Of a DNA stretch of 62,495 bases, positions 32,214 through 40,702 are shown piece by piece (position 1 is the first letter of the stretch; every line of letters begins with the position of its first letter). The stretch is from the NCBI RefSeq assembly GCF_019352175.1, contig NZ_JACBYI010000044.1:1-62495 (forward strand), read 5' to 3'. The notes under the pieces were generated by a model that was not told where the DNA came from, ran no database searches, and was given only the letters and a program-made list of their open reading frames with translations. This DNA comes from Paenibacillus sp. S150 (GTDB lineage Bacteria; Bacillota; Bacilli; Paenibacillales; Paenibacillaceae). The position numbers and the translations under genes are program-made.

Positions 32214-33713
32214 ATGAGTGCAACACTTACAGTGGTTGGGCTTGGCTCCGGGAACCCGGACAGGCTGACGCTGGGTATTATCAAGAAGCTGAAGGCGGCA
32301 TCCGCCGTCTACGTGCGGACCGCAGGGCATCCTGTTATGGCGGCTCTAACGGAGCTTGAGATTGCTTCACAATCCTTTGACGGCCTATATGAATCACTGT
32401 CCTCTTTTCCTGAGGTATATGAGGCGATTACGGCGAAATTGATCGAAGAAGCGGCTTCGGCGCCGGAGGGTGCGGAAATTGTCTATGCCGTTCCAGGACA
32501 TCCGATGGTGGCCGAATCGGCGGTTTCTTTACTTCGCCGGCGCTGCCCGGAAGCGGGAATCGGGCTGGACATTCTGGGCGGCGAGAGCTTCCTGGACGAG
32601 GCTTTTGTCCGCTTGGGCTTTGATCCGATCGAGGGCTTTCAGCTTCTGGATGCTTCCGGCATCCGCAGTTCCCAGCTTCAGCCCGAGCTGCACACGCTGA
32701 TCGGCCAGGTGTATGACAGCTTTACCGCCTCGGAGACCAAGCTCTGCTTAATGGAGCTGTATCCGCCGGAGTATGAGGTCATTGTGGGCCATGCGCTTGG
32801 GGTGGAAGGTGAAGAGCAGATTGACCGCGTGCCTCTCTACGAGCTGGACCGTCTTGCGGGCTACGGCAATTTGTCGCTTGTGTATGTTCCGGCGAACCGC
32901 GCGGAGACGGCAAGAAGGCGGAGCTTTGCCCGTCTGCATGAGATTGTCGATATCCTGCGCAGCCCGGAGGGCTGTCCCTGGGACCGGGAACAAACCCATG
33001 AATCGCTGCGCAAGAATCTGATTGAGGAAACCTATGAGGTGCTGGAGACCATTGACGAGGATGACCCGGATCACATGAAGGAGGAACTGGGCGATCTGCT
33101 GCTCCAGATTATGCTGCATGCCCAGATGGAAGAGGAGCTCGGGACCTTTAATGTGTATGATGTCATTGAAGGTCTGAATGACAAGCTGATCTTCCGCCAT
33201 CCGCATGTATTCGGAGACACCGAGGCCGGCAGCGCCGAGGAAGCGCTGAAGAACTGGGAGGGCATGAAGGCTGAGGAGAAGCGGCGCAAGGGCCTGAAAC
33301 CCGAAGCTGAATCTGCCCTTAGCGGTGTTCCCCGCGACCTTCCGGCGCTGATGAAAGCCTATAAGCTGCAGAAAAAAGCTTCCAGAGCAGGCTTCGATTG
33401 GGACAATGTGCATGATATTCTGGCCAAAATCCGCGAGGAGGCAGACGAGCTGCAGGAGGCGATTGAGAGCGGTGCTCCGGCGGAAGAGCAGATGCTGGAG
33501 CTGGGCGATCTGCTGTTTGCGGCAACCAATGCCGCACGTTTTATCGGCGCTGACCCGGAAGAGGCGCTCACCCGCACCAACCGCAAATTTGTTTCCCGGT
33601 TTCACTACATCGAACAGCAGCTGATCAGCCGGGGAAGTACGGTGGAGGACAGCAGCCTGGAACAGATGGAAGCACTCTGGCAGGAGGCCAAAGAAGAGGA
33701 ACGGAAGCTGTAA
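32214..33713 (+). CDS. mazG: Bifunctional tetrapyrrole-methylase-like / MazG NTP pyrophosphohydrolase (YabN)
   Basis: 499 residues. The N-terminal half is a tetrapyrrole-methylase fold (VGLGSGNPDRLTLG at 7-20, YAVPGHPMVAES); the C-terminal half has two MazG-type segments with the metal-binding pattern EETYEVLE ... EELGDLL. MazG hydrolyses non-canonical or surplus NTPs. The fused YabN form is standard in Bacillales. AAGGAG is about 9 bases before the ATG. A 340-base gap follows. Confidence 0.95.
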   Translation: MSATLTVVGLGSGNPDRLTLGIIKKLKAASAVYVRTAGHPVMAALTELEIASQSFDGLYESLSSFPEVYEAITAKLIEEAASAPEGAEIVYAVPGHPMVAESAVSLLRRRCPEAGIGLDILGGESFLDEAFVRLGFDPIEGFQLLDASGIRSSQLQPELHTLIGQVYDSFTASETKLCLMELYPPEYEVIVGHALGVEGEEQIDRVPLYELDRLAGYGNLSLVYVPANRAETARRRSFARLHEIVDILRSPEGCPWDREQTHESLRKNLIEETYEVLETIDEDDPDHMKEELGDLLLQIMLHAQMEEELGTFNVYDVIEGLNDKLIFRHPHVFGDTEAGSAEEALKNWEGMKAEEKRRKGLKPEAESALSGVPRDLPALMKAYKLQKKASRAGFDWDNVHDILAKIREEADELQEAIESGAPAEEQMLELGDLLFAATNAARFIGADPEEALTRTNRKFVSRFHYIEQQLISRGSTVEDSSLEQMEALWQEAKEEERKL

Positions 33714-34052
33714 AGGCTAATGCGGTACGCTGCGGATTGCAGGGCTAGCTGCGCTTGCAGTGAAAAATATTTTAATAGATTGCCGTCCAGGTATAGCAGC
33801 CTCACGAAGCGGCAATGCTGTGAATGCGCGCAAATCTCTGATTTGAAATGCAAAGAGTAGTTTATAATGTTATAGTGCTAGAAGCCCGGATTTTTCCGGC
33901 GAGGGCCTGTTTTTTTAAAATTTGGTGTTTCGTGGCAGGAATTCAGGCTGGCATCAAGAATATCTTTAAAGACGAAATGACGATTTGCGGCAGAATATGG
34001 CGGCACAATCGCGTTTCATTTATTTTTTGTATCCTAGGAGGAACTTCAAATT
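33714..34052 (+). other. 339-base leader region of hup
   Basis: No gene seen. A clear TATAAT is at 33863-33868, but candidate -35 elements have poor spacing (TTGAAA 14 bases, CTGATT 19). Downstream comes a hairpin with T-run (33883-33917) and then about 135 bases to hup. Confidence 0.6.
33883..33917 (+). terminator. Terminator-like hairpin in the hup leader
   Basis: GCCCGGA and TCCGGCGAGGGC fold as a stem closed by GCCC/GGGC with inner CCGGA/TCCGG, followed by CTG and seven T. It lies between the presumed promoter and hup. Confidence 0.6.
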
Positions 34053-34325
34053 ATGAACAAGACAGATTTGGTAAACAACATTTCCGAGAAAAGCGGATTG
34101 GCAAAAAAAGATGTGGAAGCTGTATTGAACGGTGTCCTCGGCGAAATTACCGATGCACTTGCACAAGGCGATAAAGTGCAGCTGATTGGCTTCGGCACCT
34201 TTGAAACCCGCAAACGTTCCGGCCGCTCCGGCCGCAACCCGCAAACGGGCACACCGATTGAAATTCCTGAATCGACTGTACCGGCCTTCAAGGCTGGCAA
34301 CAAGCTCAAAGAAGCCGTTAATTAA
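34053..34325 (+). CDS. hup: Nucleoid protein HU
   Basis: 90 residues, the normal HU size. MNKTDLVNNISEKSGLAKKD, the GFGTFETRKRSGR strand and the DNA-intercalating arm with RNPQTGTPIEIP are present. HU bends and compacts DNA. AGGAGG lies 11 bases before the ATG. The stop and rqcP start overlap in TAATG. Same place as B. subtilis hbs only loosely; the coupling to rqcP is typical of Paenibacillus-like genomes (inference). Confidence 0.97.
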   Translation: MNKTDLVNNISEKSGLAKKDVEAVLNGVLGEITDALAQGDKVQLIGFGTFETRKRSGRSGRNPQTGTPIEIPESTVPAFKAGNKLKEAVN

Positions 34326-34603
34326 TGCGTCTCGACAAATTCCTGAAAGTCTCCCGTCTGATCAAGCGCCGTACAGTGGCCAAGGATGTGTCCGAGCAAG
34401 GCCGGGTACTGATCAACGGGCGGGAATCGAAGCCGAGCAGCACGGTAAAGATCGGCGACGAGATTACCGTACAATTCGGGCAAAAGCTAGTAACGGTCAA
34501 GGTGGAAAAGCTGGTCGAGACGACCCGCAAGGACGAGGCCGCCGGCATGTATACACTGCTCCGTGAAGAGCCTGTTGCCAAAAGCAGCGGCCTTGACTGG
34601 TAA
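34325..34603 (+). CDS. rqcP: RqcP (YabO), S4-domain ribosome quality-control factor
   Basis: 92 residues, almost entirely an S4 RNA-binding domain: MRLDKFLKVSRLIKRRTVAK, then GRVLINGRESKPSS. RqcP helps RqcH add alanine tails on stalled 50S-peptidyl-tRNA complexes. One-base overlap with hup. A terminator and repeat copy B follow. Confidence 0.94.
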   Translation: MRLDKFLKVSRLIKRRTVAKDVSEQGRVLINGRESKPSSTVKIGDEITVQFGQKLVTVKVEKLVETTRKDEAAGMYTLLREEPVAKSSGLDW

Positions 34604-34625
34604 GCGAATTCGTAAGATTTCCAAG

Positions 34626-34667
34626 AAAGCGCAGCTCTGCATTTATGCAGAGCGGGCGCTTTTTTTG
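34626..34667 (+). terminator. Terminator after rqcP
   Basis: AGCGC-A-GCTCTGC and GCAGAGC-GGG-CGCT around ATTTAT, then seven T; repeat copy B begins at the end of the T-run. Confidence 0.92.
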
Positions 34668-34722
34668 AAAGATAAGAATTTATATGTTTCACGCTATACA
34701 TTAGCCTTATCTTTCTCGCTGA
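34667..34722 (+). repeat. Terminator-linked stem-loop repeat, copy B (left half)
   Basis: GAAAGATAAGAATTTATATG, TTTCACGCTATACATTAGCC and TTATCTTTCTCGCTGA are almost identical to copy A. After 34722 the similarity stops; the right stem is replaced by sequence ending in another terminator-like GGCCCCGC/GTGGGG near 34765. Confidence 0.85.
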
Positions 34723-34803
34723 TTTGGGGTCCCCGCAAAGTACCTGAGTCATCATCGAAGCCAAGGCCCCGCTTTGTGGGGTTATTTTGATATAATCCCT
34801 GTT

Positions 34804-34830
34804 CTATAATGTCCCCTTCCTCCATAGATT
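34804..34830 (+). promoter_or_regulatory. Possible sigma-E promoter of yabP
   Basis: CTATAAT, 12 bases, CATAGATT; the -10 fits CATAnnnT of sigma-E, the -35 is weaker. yabP and yabQ are mother-cell genes in Bacillus. Confidence 0.35.
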
Positions 34831-34856
34831 AGAATCAAGAAGGAGGGGTACATGCT

Positions 34857-35141
34857 ATGATCGAGCCAGCAAAGGTCACAAAACAGCACGATCTGCACAT
34901 GCACAGCCGCAAGCAGCTTGAGCTAACAGGCGTGCAGAATGTGGAAAGCTTCGACAGCGAGGAGTTTCTGCTTCGTACGGAACTTGGCCATCTCACCATC
35001 CGCGGGAATCATTTACATATCAAAAACTTAAGTCTGGAGAATGGCATATTGTCTCTGGAGGGCAACGTGCATTCCCTGATTTATTTGGACCCCGGAGCGC
35101 AGGGCAAAAATAAAGGGATACTCGGCAAGCTTTTTAAATGA
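34857..35141 (+). CDS. yabP: Sporulation protein YabP
   Basis: 94 residues of the YabP/YqfC family, a beta-rich fold with LELTGVQNVESFDSEEFLL and LTIRGNHLHIKNL. It is needed for sporulation, probably in cortex or coat assembly in the mother cell. AAGGAGGGG precedes the ATG. It overlaps yabQ by ATGA, so the two are coupled. Confidence 0.94.
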   Translation: MIEPAKVTKQHDLHMHSRKQLELTGVQNVESFDSEEFLLRTELGHLTIRGNHLHIKNLSLENGILSLEGNVHSLIYLDPGAQGKNKGILGKLFK

Positions 35142-35701
35142 ATCCCGCGATTCAGTGGATAACCCTGTTCTATATGATGCTGGCCGGCACAGCCATGGGA
35201 CTGGCCTATGACAGCTACCGGGTGCTGTCGCTGAAGCTGAGCTTTCCCAAATGGCTGAATGCGCTGCTTGATTTGCTGTATTGGCTATGGGCGGCGCTGC
35301 TGGTCTTTCGCATGCTTTATGCCGGAAATCAGGGACAATTGAGGTTTTATGTCTTTGTGGGGCTGTTCCTAGGCGTATGGATCTATTTTTTGATCTTCAG
35401 TGTTACGGTGCGGCGATTTGTGGTAATGTTAATTCAGTCGGTTCAGTATTCGTGCAGACTCTTGTGGAGAGTTATAGAAGTATTGATAGGCGTACCGCTG
35501 CGCTGGCTGTGGCGCCTCTTGCGGGGCACCCTGCTGCTGCTGGGCCGTATCCTGTTATTTATTCTTAAGCTGCTGCTGCGTCTAACGAAGCCAATTTGGG
35601 TATTTCCTGTAAGGTGGATTTCTCCACATGCTTCCCGGCTCTATCACAGTGCCTGGATTATGAAATTCACGGCATGGATACACACCAAATTGAAACACTG
35701 A
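35138..35701 (+). CDS. yabQ: Spore cortex biosynthesis protein YabQ
   Basis: 187 residues, four or five hydrophobic segments in the first 130 residues (starting near 5-25, 42-62, 70-90, 112-130), then a basic tail. YabQ is a forespore outer-membrane protein required for cortex formation in B. subtilis. Coupled with yabP and followed 22 bases later by divIC. Confidence 0.9.
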   Translation: MNPAIQWITLFYMMLAGTAMGLAYDSYRVLSLKLSFPKWLNALLDLLYWLWAALLVFRMLYAGNQGQLRFYVFVGLFLGVWIYFLIFSVTVRRFVVMLIQSVQYSCRLLWRVIEVLIGVPLRWLWRLLRGTLLLLGRILLFILKLLLRLTKPIWVFPVRWISPHASRLYHSAWIMKFTAWIHTKLKH

Positions 35702-35723
35702 CCTTGAACTGGAGGTACGCTGC

Positions 35724-36059
35724 ATGAACAGATTCTCTGCGGAAGAGAAGGGGAACAATCATAAAGCTTCGGCCGCAGGCGCGAAGAGAAGAAAATTCAT
35801 ATGGACACTCGTCGTCGCAGTGTTTTTCGGCTGGGCCGGTTATATTTTCTTTGCCCAGAGTGCGGTGATTGCGGATAAGAGTGAACAGCTCGCCAAGAAG
35901 CAGAAGAGCAATGAGACGGTGACCGCCTCCCTTAACCAGCTGAAATATGAAGTGTCCCGTCTGAATAATGATGAGTATATCGGACAATTGGCGCGTAAAT
36001 GGTACAATATGTATCCTCAAGGCGAAACACCTATTCGTACAGAGCAATCAGGGGAATAA
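35724..36059 (+). CDS. divIC: Cell-division protein DivIC (FtsB-like)
   Basis: 111 residues: a basic cytoplasmic start, one membrane segment (about 31-50), then a short coiled coil in the outer part (SEQLAKKQKSNETVTASLNQ). DivIC joins FtsL and DivIB in the septal complex. GGAGG 8 bases before the ATG. The conserved order yabQ-divIC-yabR supports the call. Confidence 0.92.
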   Translation: MNRFSAEEKGNNHKASAAGAKRRKFIWTLVVAVFFGWAGYIFFAQSAVIADKSEQLAKKQKSNETVTASLNQLKYEVSRLNNDEYIGQLARKWYNMYPQGETPIRTEQSGE

Positions 36060-36086
36060 AGCAGGCCAAAAGGGGCGTTCGCTGTG

Positions 36087-36115
36087 TTGCCTTGATTTGT
36101 TCTTTACTGTATAAT
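36087..36115 (+). promoter_or_regulatory. Sigma-A promoter of yabR
   Basis: TTGCCT, 17 bases, TATAAT, 70 bases before yabR. Confidence 0.6.
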
Positions 36116-36183
36116 CAAATCACCGCAGACTGGATGGACTTTATATTCGTCTGTATATTTTTAAGGGAGGATCATTTTATTCT

Positions 36184-36684
36184 ATGGCAATTGAAGTGGG
36201 CACCAAGTTAGAGGGCAAGGTGACAGGCATCACGCATTTCGGAGCATTTGTGGATCTGTCAGGAGGTGTCACAGGTCTCGTTCACATCTCGGAAATCGCC
36301 GATAATTACGTCAAGGATGTTAACGATCATTTGAAGATTGCCGATGTGGTAACCGTCAAGGTGATTAATGTTGACAAGGACGGCAAGATCGGACTTTCCA
36401 TCAAGCAGGCCGTAGATAAGCCGGCATCGGAAGTACGTCCCCCCAGAGCTCCAAGACCTGAACGTCCAAGCGGTGGAGACCGTTTCGGCGGCGGTGGCGG
36501 CAGTGGTGGAGGCGGCGGTGGTTACAATCGTGAACGGGGAGGGCGTCCATTCAAGCCTGCAGCCGGTAAACCTTCATTCGAGGATAAAATGTCACGCTTC
36601 CTGAAAGACAGCGAAGAACGGATATCTTCGATCAAGAAGAACACAGAAGGAAAGCGCGGAGGCCGTGGAGCCAAGCGCGTATAG
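36184..36684 (+). CDS. yabR: S1-domain RNA-binding protein YabR
   Basis: 166 residues. An S1 domain (1-75: VGTKLEGKVTGITHFGAFVD, GLVHISEIA, LSIKQA) is followed by a proline- and arginine-rich linker, a glycine run (about 100-117) and a basic C-terminus. It resembles YabR/general stress protein 13, which binds RNA or ribosomes. GGGAGG is 13 bases before the ATG. The glycine tract is longer than I expect for YabR (inference). Confidence 0.92.
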   Translation: MAIEVGTKLEGKVTGITHFGAFVDLSGGVTGLVHISEIADNYVKDVNDHLKIADVVTVKVINVDKDGKIGLSIKQAVDKPASEVRPPRAPRPERPSGGDRFGGGGGSGGGGGGYNRERGGRPFKPAAGKPSFEDKMSRFLKDSEERISSIKKNTEGKRGGRGAKRV

Positions 36685-36709
36685 TTAAATCCTTGCAAAC
36701 CATTAATAA

Positions 36710-36743
36710 CCGCCGGGGGCAGAGTGCCCTTTGCGGTTTTTTT
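36710..36743 (+). terminator. Terminator after yabR
   Basis: ACCGC..GGGGCA and TGCCCT..GCGGT followed by seven T. Confidence 0.88.
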
Positions 36744-36805
36744 GTGTAACCAAGAATGAACAGGTTCGGGGGATCAAGCAATATTTTTGGAGTACGCTTT
36801 GAAGT

Positions 36806-36833
36806 AAGGCTCCGCATGGTGGGGCTTTTTTGT
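36806..36833 (+). terminator. Terminator-like hairpin, no gene before it
   Basis: AAGGCTCC and GGGGCTT with a 7-nt loop followed by six T, 70 bases after the yabR terminator. Confidence 0.65.
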
Positions 36834-36960
36834 CGTTAGGTAACAAATTGCCGACAGCATCCTTGCCATTCTCACATAACTCCAGAGCAATCGCTGACGA
36901 ATATCTTTGTCGCAGGGCACCCCTGTTGTGGAAATGGTTTCCGAAAAACAAGCCGAACGG

Positions 36961-37018
36961 TTGTCCCGCAAGGGATGCGCAAGCTTTTCCACGGAATGTC
37001 GGGACAGGCTTTTTTGTC
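36961..37018 (+). terminator. Long terminator-like hairpin upstream of spoIIE
   Basis: TTGTCCCG and CGGGACAG enclose a long loop with an inner CGCAAGGGATGCG stem; followed by GGCTTTTTTG. Confidence 0.6.
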
Positions 37019-37047
37019 GGAAATTTCTTACAGACTGCTCTCCGTTT

Positions 37048-37081
37048 CTGACAAACTTTCTTAAGACCCCCGCTATATAAT
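37048..37081 (+). promoter_or_regulatory. spoIIE promoter with long spacer (Spo0A type)
   Basis: CTGACA and TATAAT are 22 bases apart. Over-long spacing with good hexamers marks Spo0A-activated sigma-A promoters such as B. subtilis spoIIE and spoIIG. TGACAAA overlaps the -35 and TGTCGGA lies at 37015; each is one base from a Spo0A box. Confidence 0.6.
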
Positions 37082-37117
37082 GGGAACCATAAATTCTAAA
37101 ACGGGTGGTGTAGAGGA

Positions 37118-39625
37118 ATGAGTAAAAGCAATGTGGTGAATTTGCCGGAGTGGACAAGAGCTGGAAGCAATGACAAAGATCAGAAGGATAGCTGGGTTGA
37201 TCGTGCGAAAGCGTGGAGTCTGAAGCAGCCGGTTGTCCAGCTTTTTATCGTCAAGAAATGGATGCTGCTGCTGAGTCTTATGGGCTTTCTGCTGGGCCGT
37301 GCAATGATTCTGGACGAGCTTTCCCCTTTTGCCGCCGCTTATTTTGCCGTTATTGTGTTTATGCGCAGAGACTCCATTTTGCCTGTAGCTGCCGCAGTTA
37401 TCCTCGGAAGCCTCTTTACTCCATTCCCCGGCGCCGTGATGGTTGCTGCAGAGCTGATTATCTTTTTCCTGATTTATAAAGGGCTGGAGAGCTTTCAGAA
37501 AGTAGAGGTTTCCTACGCGCCGCTGATGGTATTTGTCTCTTCGTTCATGGTGGGTCTGTTTAAAATCGTGATTGGGCCTTCGATTACCTGGTATTCGCTG
37601 ATGATGGCGTCGCTTGATGCCCTGCTCGGATTTGTGCTCACCCTGGTATTCCTGCAGGCGCTCCCTATATTTACGTATAAGCAAAAAAGCAGGGCGCTGC
37701 GGAATGAGGAAGTGCTCTGCCTGATTATTCTGCTTGCCTCGGTGATGACCGGCCTTGTCGGCTGGAGTGTTAACGGGCTGTCACTGGAGCATATTCTATC
37801 CCGCTTTCTGATTCTGCTGTTTGCCCTGGCGGGAGGTGCCCCGCTTGGCGCAGCCGTTGGTGTAGTTACCGGACTTATCCTCAGTCTGGCCGATATCGGG
37901 GCGATCTATCAGATGAGCCTTCTCGCCTTCTCCGGGATGCTGGCGGGAATGATGCAATCCGGGCGCAAAGGCGCGGTATCCATCGGAATGCTGCTGGGAT
38001 CAACGATTCTATCCGTATATTTCCTGGGTCCGGGTGATGTGATGGCCTCTACCTGGGAGACCTGCGCAGCAGTAGTGTTGTTTCTTCTCACACCTAAAGG
38101 GATTATTTCTGCCATTGCCAAATATGTGCCGGGCACGCCTGACCATAGCCGCTCCCAGCATGAATATGCGAGACGGGTAAGAGATATTACCGCAGACCGG
38201 GTAACCCAGTTCTCCCAGGTGTTCCAGCAGCTGTCGAGCAGCTTCGGCCAGATACCCCGTGCCGGGGAAGCCGGCAAAACGGATCGTGAAATGGAGGATT
38301 TCATGAATACCGTAACGGAAGGGGCCTGCTCCGGCTGCATCCGCCGTACGCATTGCTGGGACGCCAAGTTCTATCAGACCTACCGCTATATGACCGATAT
38401 GATGACAACCGTAGAGGAGTGCCCGGATATCACCGCTGCCCAGCTTCCGCCGGAATGGAGCCGGATCTGCGGCAAGACGGGTGAGGTGCTGGAAGTCATG
38501 AAAGGCCAATATGATCTATACCAGCATGATATGCGCTGGAAGAAACAAATATACGACAGCCGCCAATTTGTTGCAGAGCAGCTCTCCGGGGTCTCACAGG
38601 TGATGGAGGATCTGGCCAAGGAGATCAAACGTGAAGGTCAGGCGATGTACCGCCAGGAAAGCCAGATCCGTGAGGCGCTGGAGAAGCTGGGACTGTCCAT
38701 CCACAGCATTGAGATTCTGAGTCTGGACCCCGGAAGGGTAGAAATTGAGGTGGTGCACGCCTATACCCGCGGCTTTGACGAATGCCGCAAGATGATAGCT
38801 CCGCTGCTCTCCGACATTCTGGAGGAGAATATTGCAGTCGTGAACGAAACCGCGGTCCATCCCCGTGAAGGACTGTCGATGGTGACCTTCGGCTCGGCGA
38901 AAGCCTATGAGGTCAATACGGGCGTTGCCGGAGCGGCCAAAGGCGGGGACATGCTGTCGGGAGACAGCTTCAGCACCGTGGAGCTGGGCAACGGAACCTT
39001 TGCTGTCTCTATCAGCGACGGTATGGGCAACGGGGAACGGGCCCGTATGGAGAGCAGCGCCGCCCTCGGTATGCTGGAGAAGCTGCTGCAGTCCGGAATG
39101 GATGAGAAGCTGGCGGTCAAATCCGTCAATTCCATTCTGCTCCTGCGTTCCCCGGACGAATTCTATGCGACTGTGGATATGGCGCTGATTGACCAGTATT
39201 CGGCACAGACTACATTTATGAAAATCGCCTCGGCTCCTAGCTTCATCCGGCGTGGCAGCGAGGTTATCCCAGTCACCGCCAGCAATCTGCCGATCGGGAT
39301 TATCAAAGATATCGAGGTCGATCTGGTCAGCATGCAGCTGCGTCCCGGCGATATCCTTATCATGATGACCGATGGTATTTATGATGCGCCCGGATATGCC
39401 GTTAATAAAGAAATATGGATGAAACGTTTAATCCAGGAGCTCGAAAGCGACGATCCGCAGGATATGGCCGACGAGCTGCTGGAGAAGGTTATCCGGTATC
39501 AGGGCAATGAAATTCATGACGATATGACGATCGTGATCAGCCGGCTGGACCACTTCCATCCGGCATGGTCCAGCCTGCATATGCCCGGTATCGGCCGGAT
39601 GGAGCGTCCGCGTACCGTGAGTTAA
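37118..39625 (+). CDS. spoIIE: SpoIIE, sporulation phosphatase and polar-septum protein
   Basis: 835 residues. About ten N-terminal membrane segments (roughly 45-340), a central oligomerisation region, and a C-terminal PP2C phosphatase: GDSFSTVELGNGTFAVSISD, DGMGNGERA and MMTDGIYDAPGY carry the metal-binding aspartates. SpoIIE dephosphorylates SpoIIAA to activate sigma-F in the forespore and joins FtsZ at the polar septum. A long-spacer promoter lies upstream. The following 340 bases hold no gene. Confidence 0.97.
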   Translation: MSKSNVVNLPEWTRAGSNDKDQKDSWVDRAKAWSLKQPVVQLFIVKKWMLLLSLMGFLLGRAMILDELSPFAAAYFAVIVFMRRDSILPVAAAVILGSLFTPFPGAVMVAAELIIFFLIYKGLESFQKVEVSYAPLMVFVSSFMVGLFKIVIGPSITWYSLMMASLDALLGFVLTLVFLQALPIFTYKQKSRALRNEEVLCLIILLASVMTGLVGWSVNGLSLEHILSRFLILLFALAGGAPLGAAVGVVTGLILSLADIGAIYQMSLLAFSGMLAGMMQSGRKGAVSIGMLLGSTILSVYFLGPGDVMASTWETCAAVVLFLLTPKGIISAIAKYVPGTPDHSRSQHEYARRVRDITADRVTQFSQVFQQLSSSFGQIPRAGEAGKTDREMEDFMNTVTEGACSGCIRRTHCWDAKFYQTYRYMTDMMTTVEECPDITAAQLPPEWSRICGKTGEVLEVMKGQYDLYQHDMRWKKQIYDSRQFVAEQLSGVSQVMEDLAKEIKREGQAMYRQESQIREALEKLGLSIHSIEILSLDPGRVEIEVVHAYTRGFDECRKMIAPLLSDILEENIAVVNETAVHPREGLSMVTFGSAKAYEVNTGVAGAAKGGDMLSGDSFSTVELGNGTFAVSISDGMGNGERARMESSAALGMLEKLLQSGMDEKLAVKSVNSILLLRSPDEFYATVDMALIDQYSAQTTFMKIASAPSFIRRGSEVIPVTASNLPIGIIKDIEVDLVSMQLRPGDILIMMTDGIYDAPGYAVNKEIWMKRLIQELESDDPQDMADELLEKVIRYQGNEIHDDMTIVISRLDHFHPAWSSLHMPGIGRMERPRTVS

Positions 39626-39735
39626 TCTATCATTTAACTGACACCTTAAAACGCTGCCTGCCCTCTCCTGTTTCACAAGCCGCTGGTTAGCGGTGTCATC
39701 TTTCTGAATTGAAACTTAATGTGGATTAAAGGAAC

Positions 39736-39859
39736 GGAGAGAAAGTTTGGAACTGTAGAAGCGTCAGCGTTCGCCTTTGTCCCGGATTTTCACCTTATGA
39801 TTCATTCGATAAATCCGGGGATAACAGCGATCGGAAGTCCAAACATTTCTCGTAGCTCC
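39736..39859. repeat. 124-bp imperfect palindrome in the spoIIE-yabS gap
   Basis: Outer arms GGAGAGAAAGTTTGGA (39737) and TCCAAACATTTCTC (39838) are complementary; middle arms include AGCGTTCGCCTTTGTCCC and GGGATAACAGCGATCGG; the inner stem CCCGGATTT/AAATCCGGG is perfect with a 21-nt loop. It looks like a small non-autonomous repeat. Only one copy lies in this window. Confidence 0.7.
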
Positions 39860-39961
39860 CCTTATTCACAGCTGTTTTTAATCTGAATTCCGCAAAGCGG
39901 CGTTTGAAATCTCTCTACCTTGGATATGCTAGAAACATATACAAGGAGGGAGTGATCGGTC

Positions 39962-40702
39962 ATGAAGCAAATCCTGCTTATTACTGACGGTTGTTCGAAC
40001 GTGGGGGAGAGTCCGGTGATGGCGGCGGCGCATGCCCGCCAGGAAGGCATCACCGTCAATGTGGTTGGTGTAGTGGACTACGGCACGATCGGAGAGCTTG
40101 GCAGCCGGGAGATTGAGGATATTGCCAAAGCCGGTGGAGGGCTGAGCCGAATCGTCGGAACACCGCAGCTGGCACAGACGATTCAGATGATGACCCGCAA
40201 AACGGTGGTTCAGACAATTCAGCAGGCGGTTAATAAAGAGGTAAAAAAAATACTCGGTGAAGGTTCATTGGAGGAGCTTCCGCCTTTGCAGCGCTCCCAG
40301 GTGGTAACGGTTGTAGATGAGCTTACCGAAACCTCGCCGCTGCGCATCGCGCTGCTCATCGACGCCAGCGCAAGCATGAAGCCGAAGCTGGGTGCTGTTG
40401 AGGATGCCATCCGCGATCTGGCCCTTAGCCTGGAGGCGCGGGAAGGCAAAAGCGAAATCGCCGTTTTCCATTTCCCCGGACGCTCCAGCAGCGAAGAGGC
40501 CATGCTGGATATGGATTGGACACATAACGTGTCAGAGGTCCGCTCGCTGTTCTCCAAGCTGAAAATGCGTGGTGCCACACCTACGGGACCGGCCATTTTC
40601 AAGGTGCTTGAGCATTACCGATATGATACACTGGATGAACACCGTGAACGCGGGGACGGCCACGATGAAAAAGAAGGGATGATTGGTGGGTATGTCGTCT
40701 AA
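39962..40702 (+). CDS. yabS: VWA-domain protein YabS
   Basis: 246 residues. Two von Willebrand A-like halves: LLITDGCSNVGESP at the start and LIDASASMKPKLG near 136-148, whose DASAS is a MIDAS metal site; TPTGPAIF completes it. B. subtilis yabS-yabT is a sporulation pair of incompletely known function. AAGGAGGGAG precedes the ATG. The end overlaps the start of the kinase gene. Confidence 0.9.
   Translation: MKQILLITDGCSNVGESPVMAAAHARQEGITVNVVGVVDYGTIGELGSREIEDIAKAGGGLSRIVGTPQLAQTIQMMTRKTVVQTIQQAVNKEVKKILGEGSLEELPPLQRSQVVTVVDELTETSPLRIALLIDASASMKPKLGAVEDAIRDLALSLEAREGKSEIAVFHFPGRSSSEEAMLDMDWTHNVSEVRSLFSKLKMRGATPTGPAIFKVLEHYRYDTLDEHRERGDGHDEKEGMIGGYVV

Larger units (their letters stand above)
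36685..37117 (+). other. 433-base interval with three terminator-like hairpins and the spoIIE promoter
   Basis: Hairpins with T-tracts end at 36743, 36833 and 37018. Only the first follows a gene. No protein gene or tRNA is visible (B. subtilis has tRNA genes here). The spoIIE promoter region occupies 37015-37081. Confidence 0.7.

Noticed and set aside
36685..37117. tRNA genes between yabR and spoIIE, by analogy with B. subtilis
   Set aside because: No TTC-loop/acceptor-stem arrangement or CCA end could be found; the hairpins end in T-tracts.
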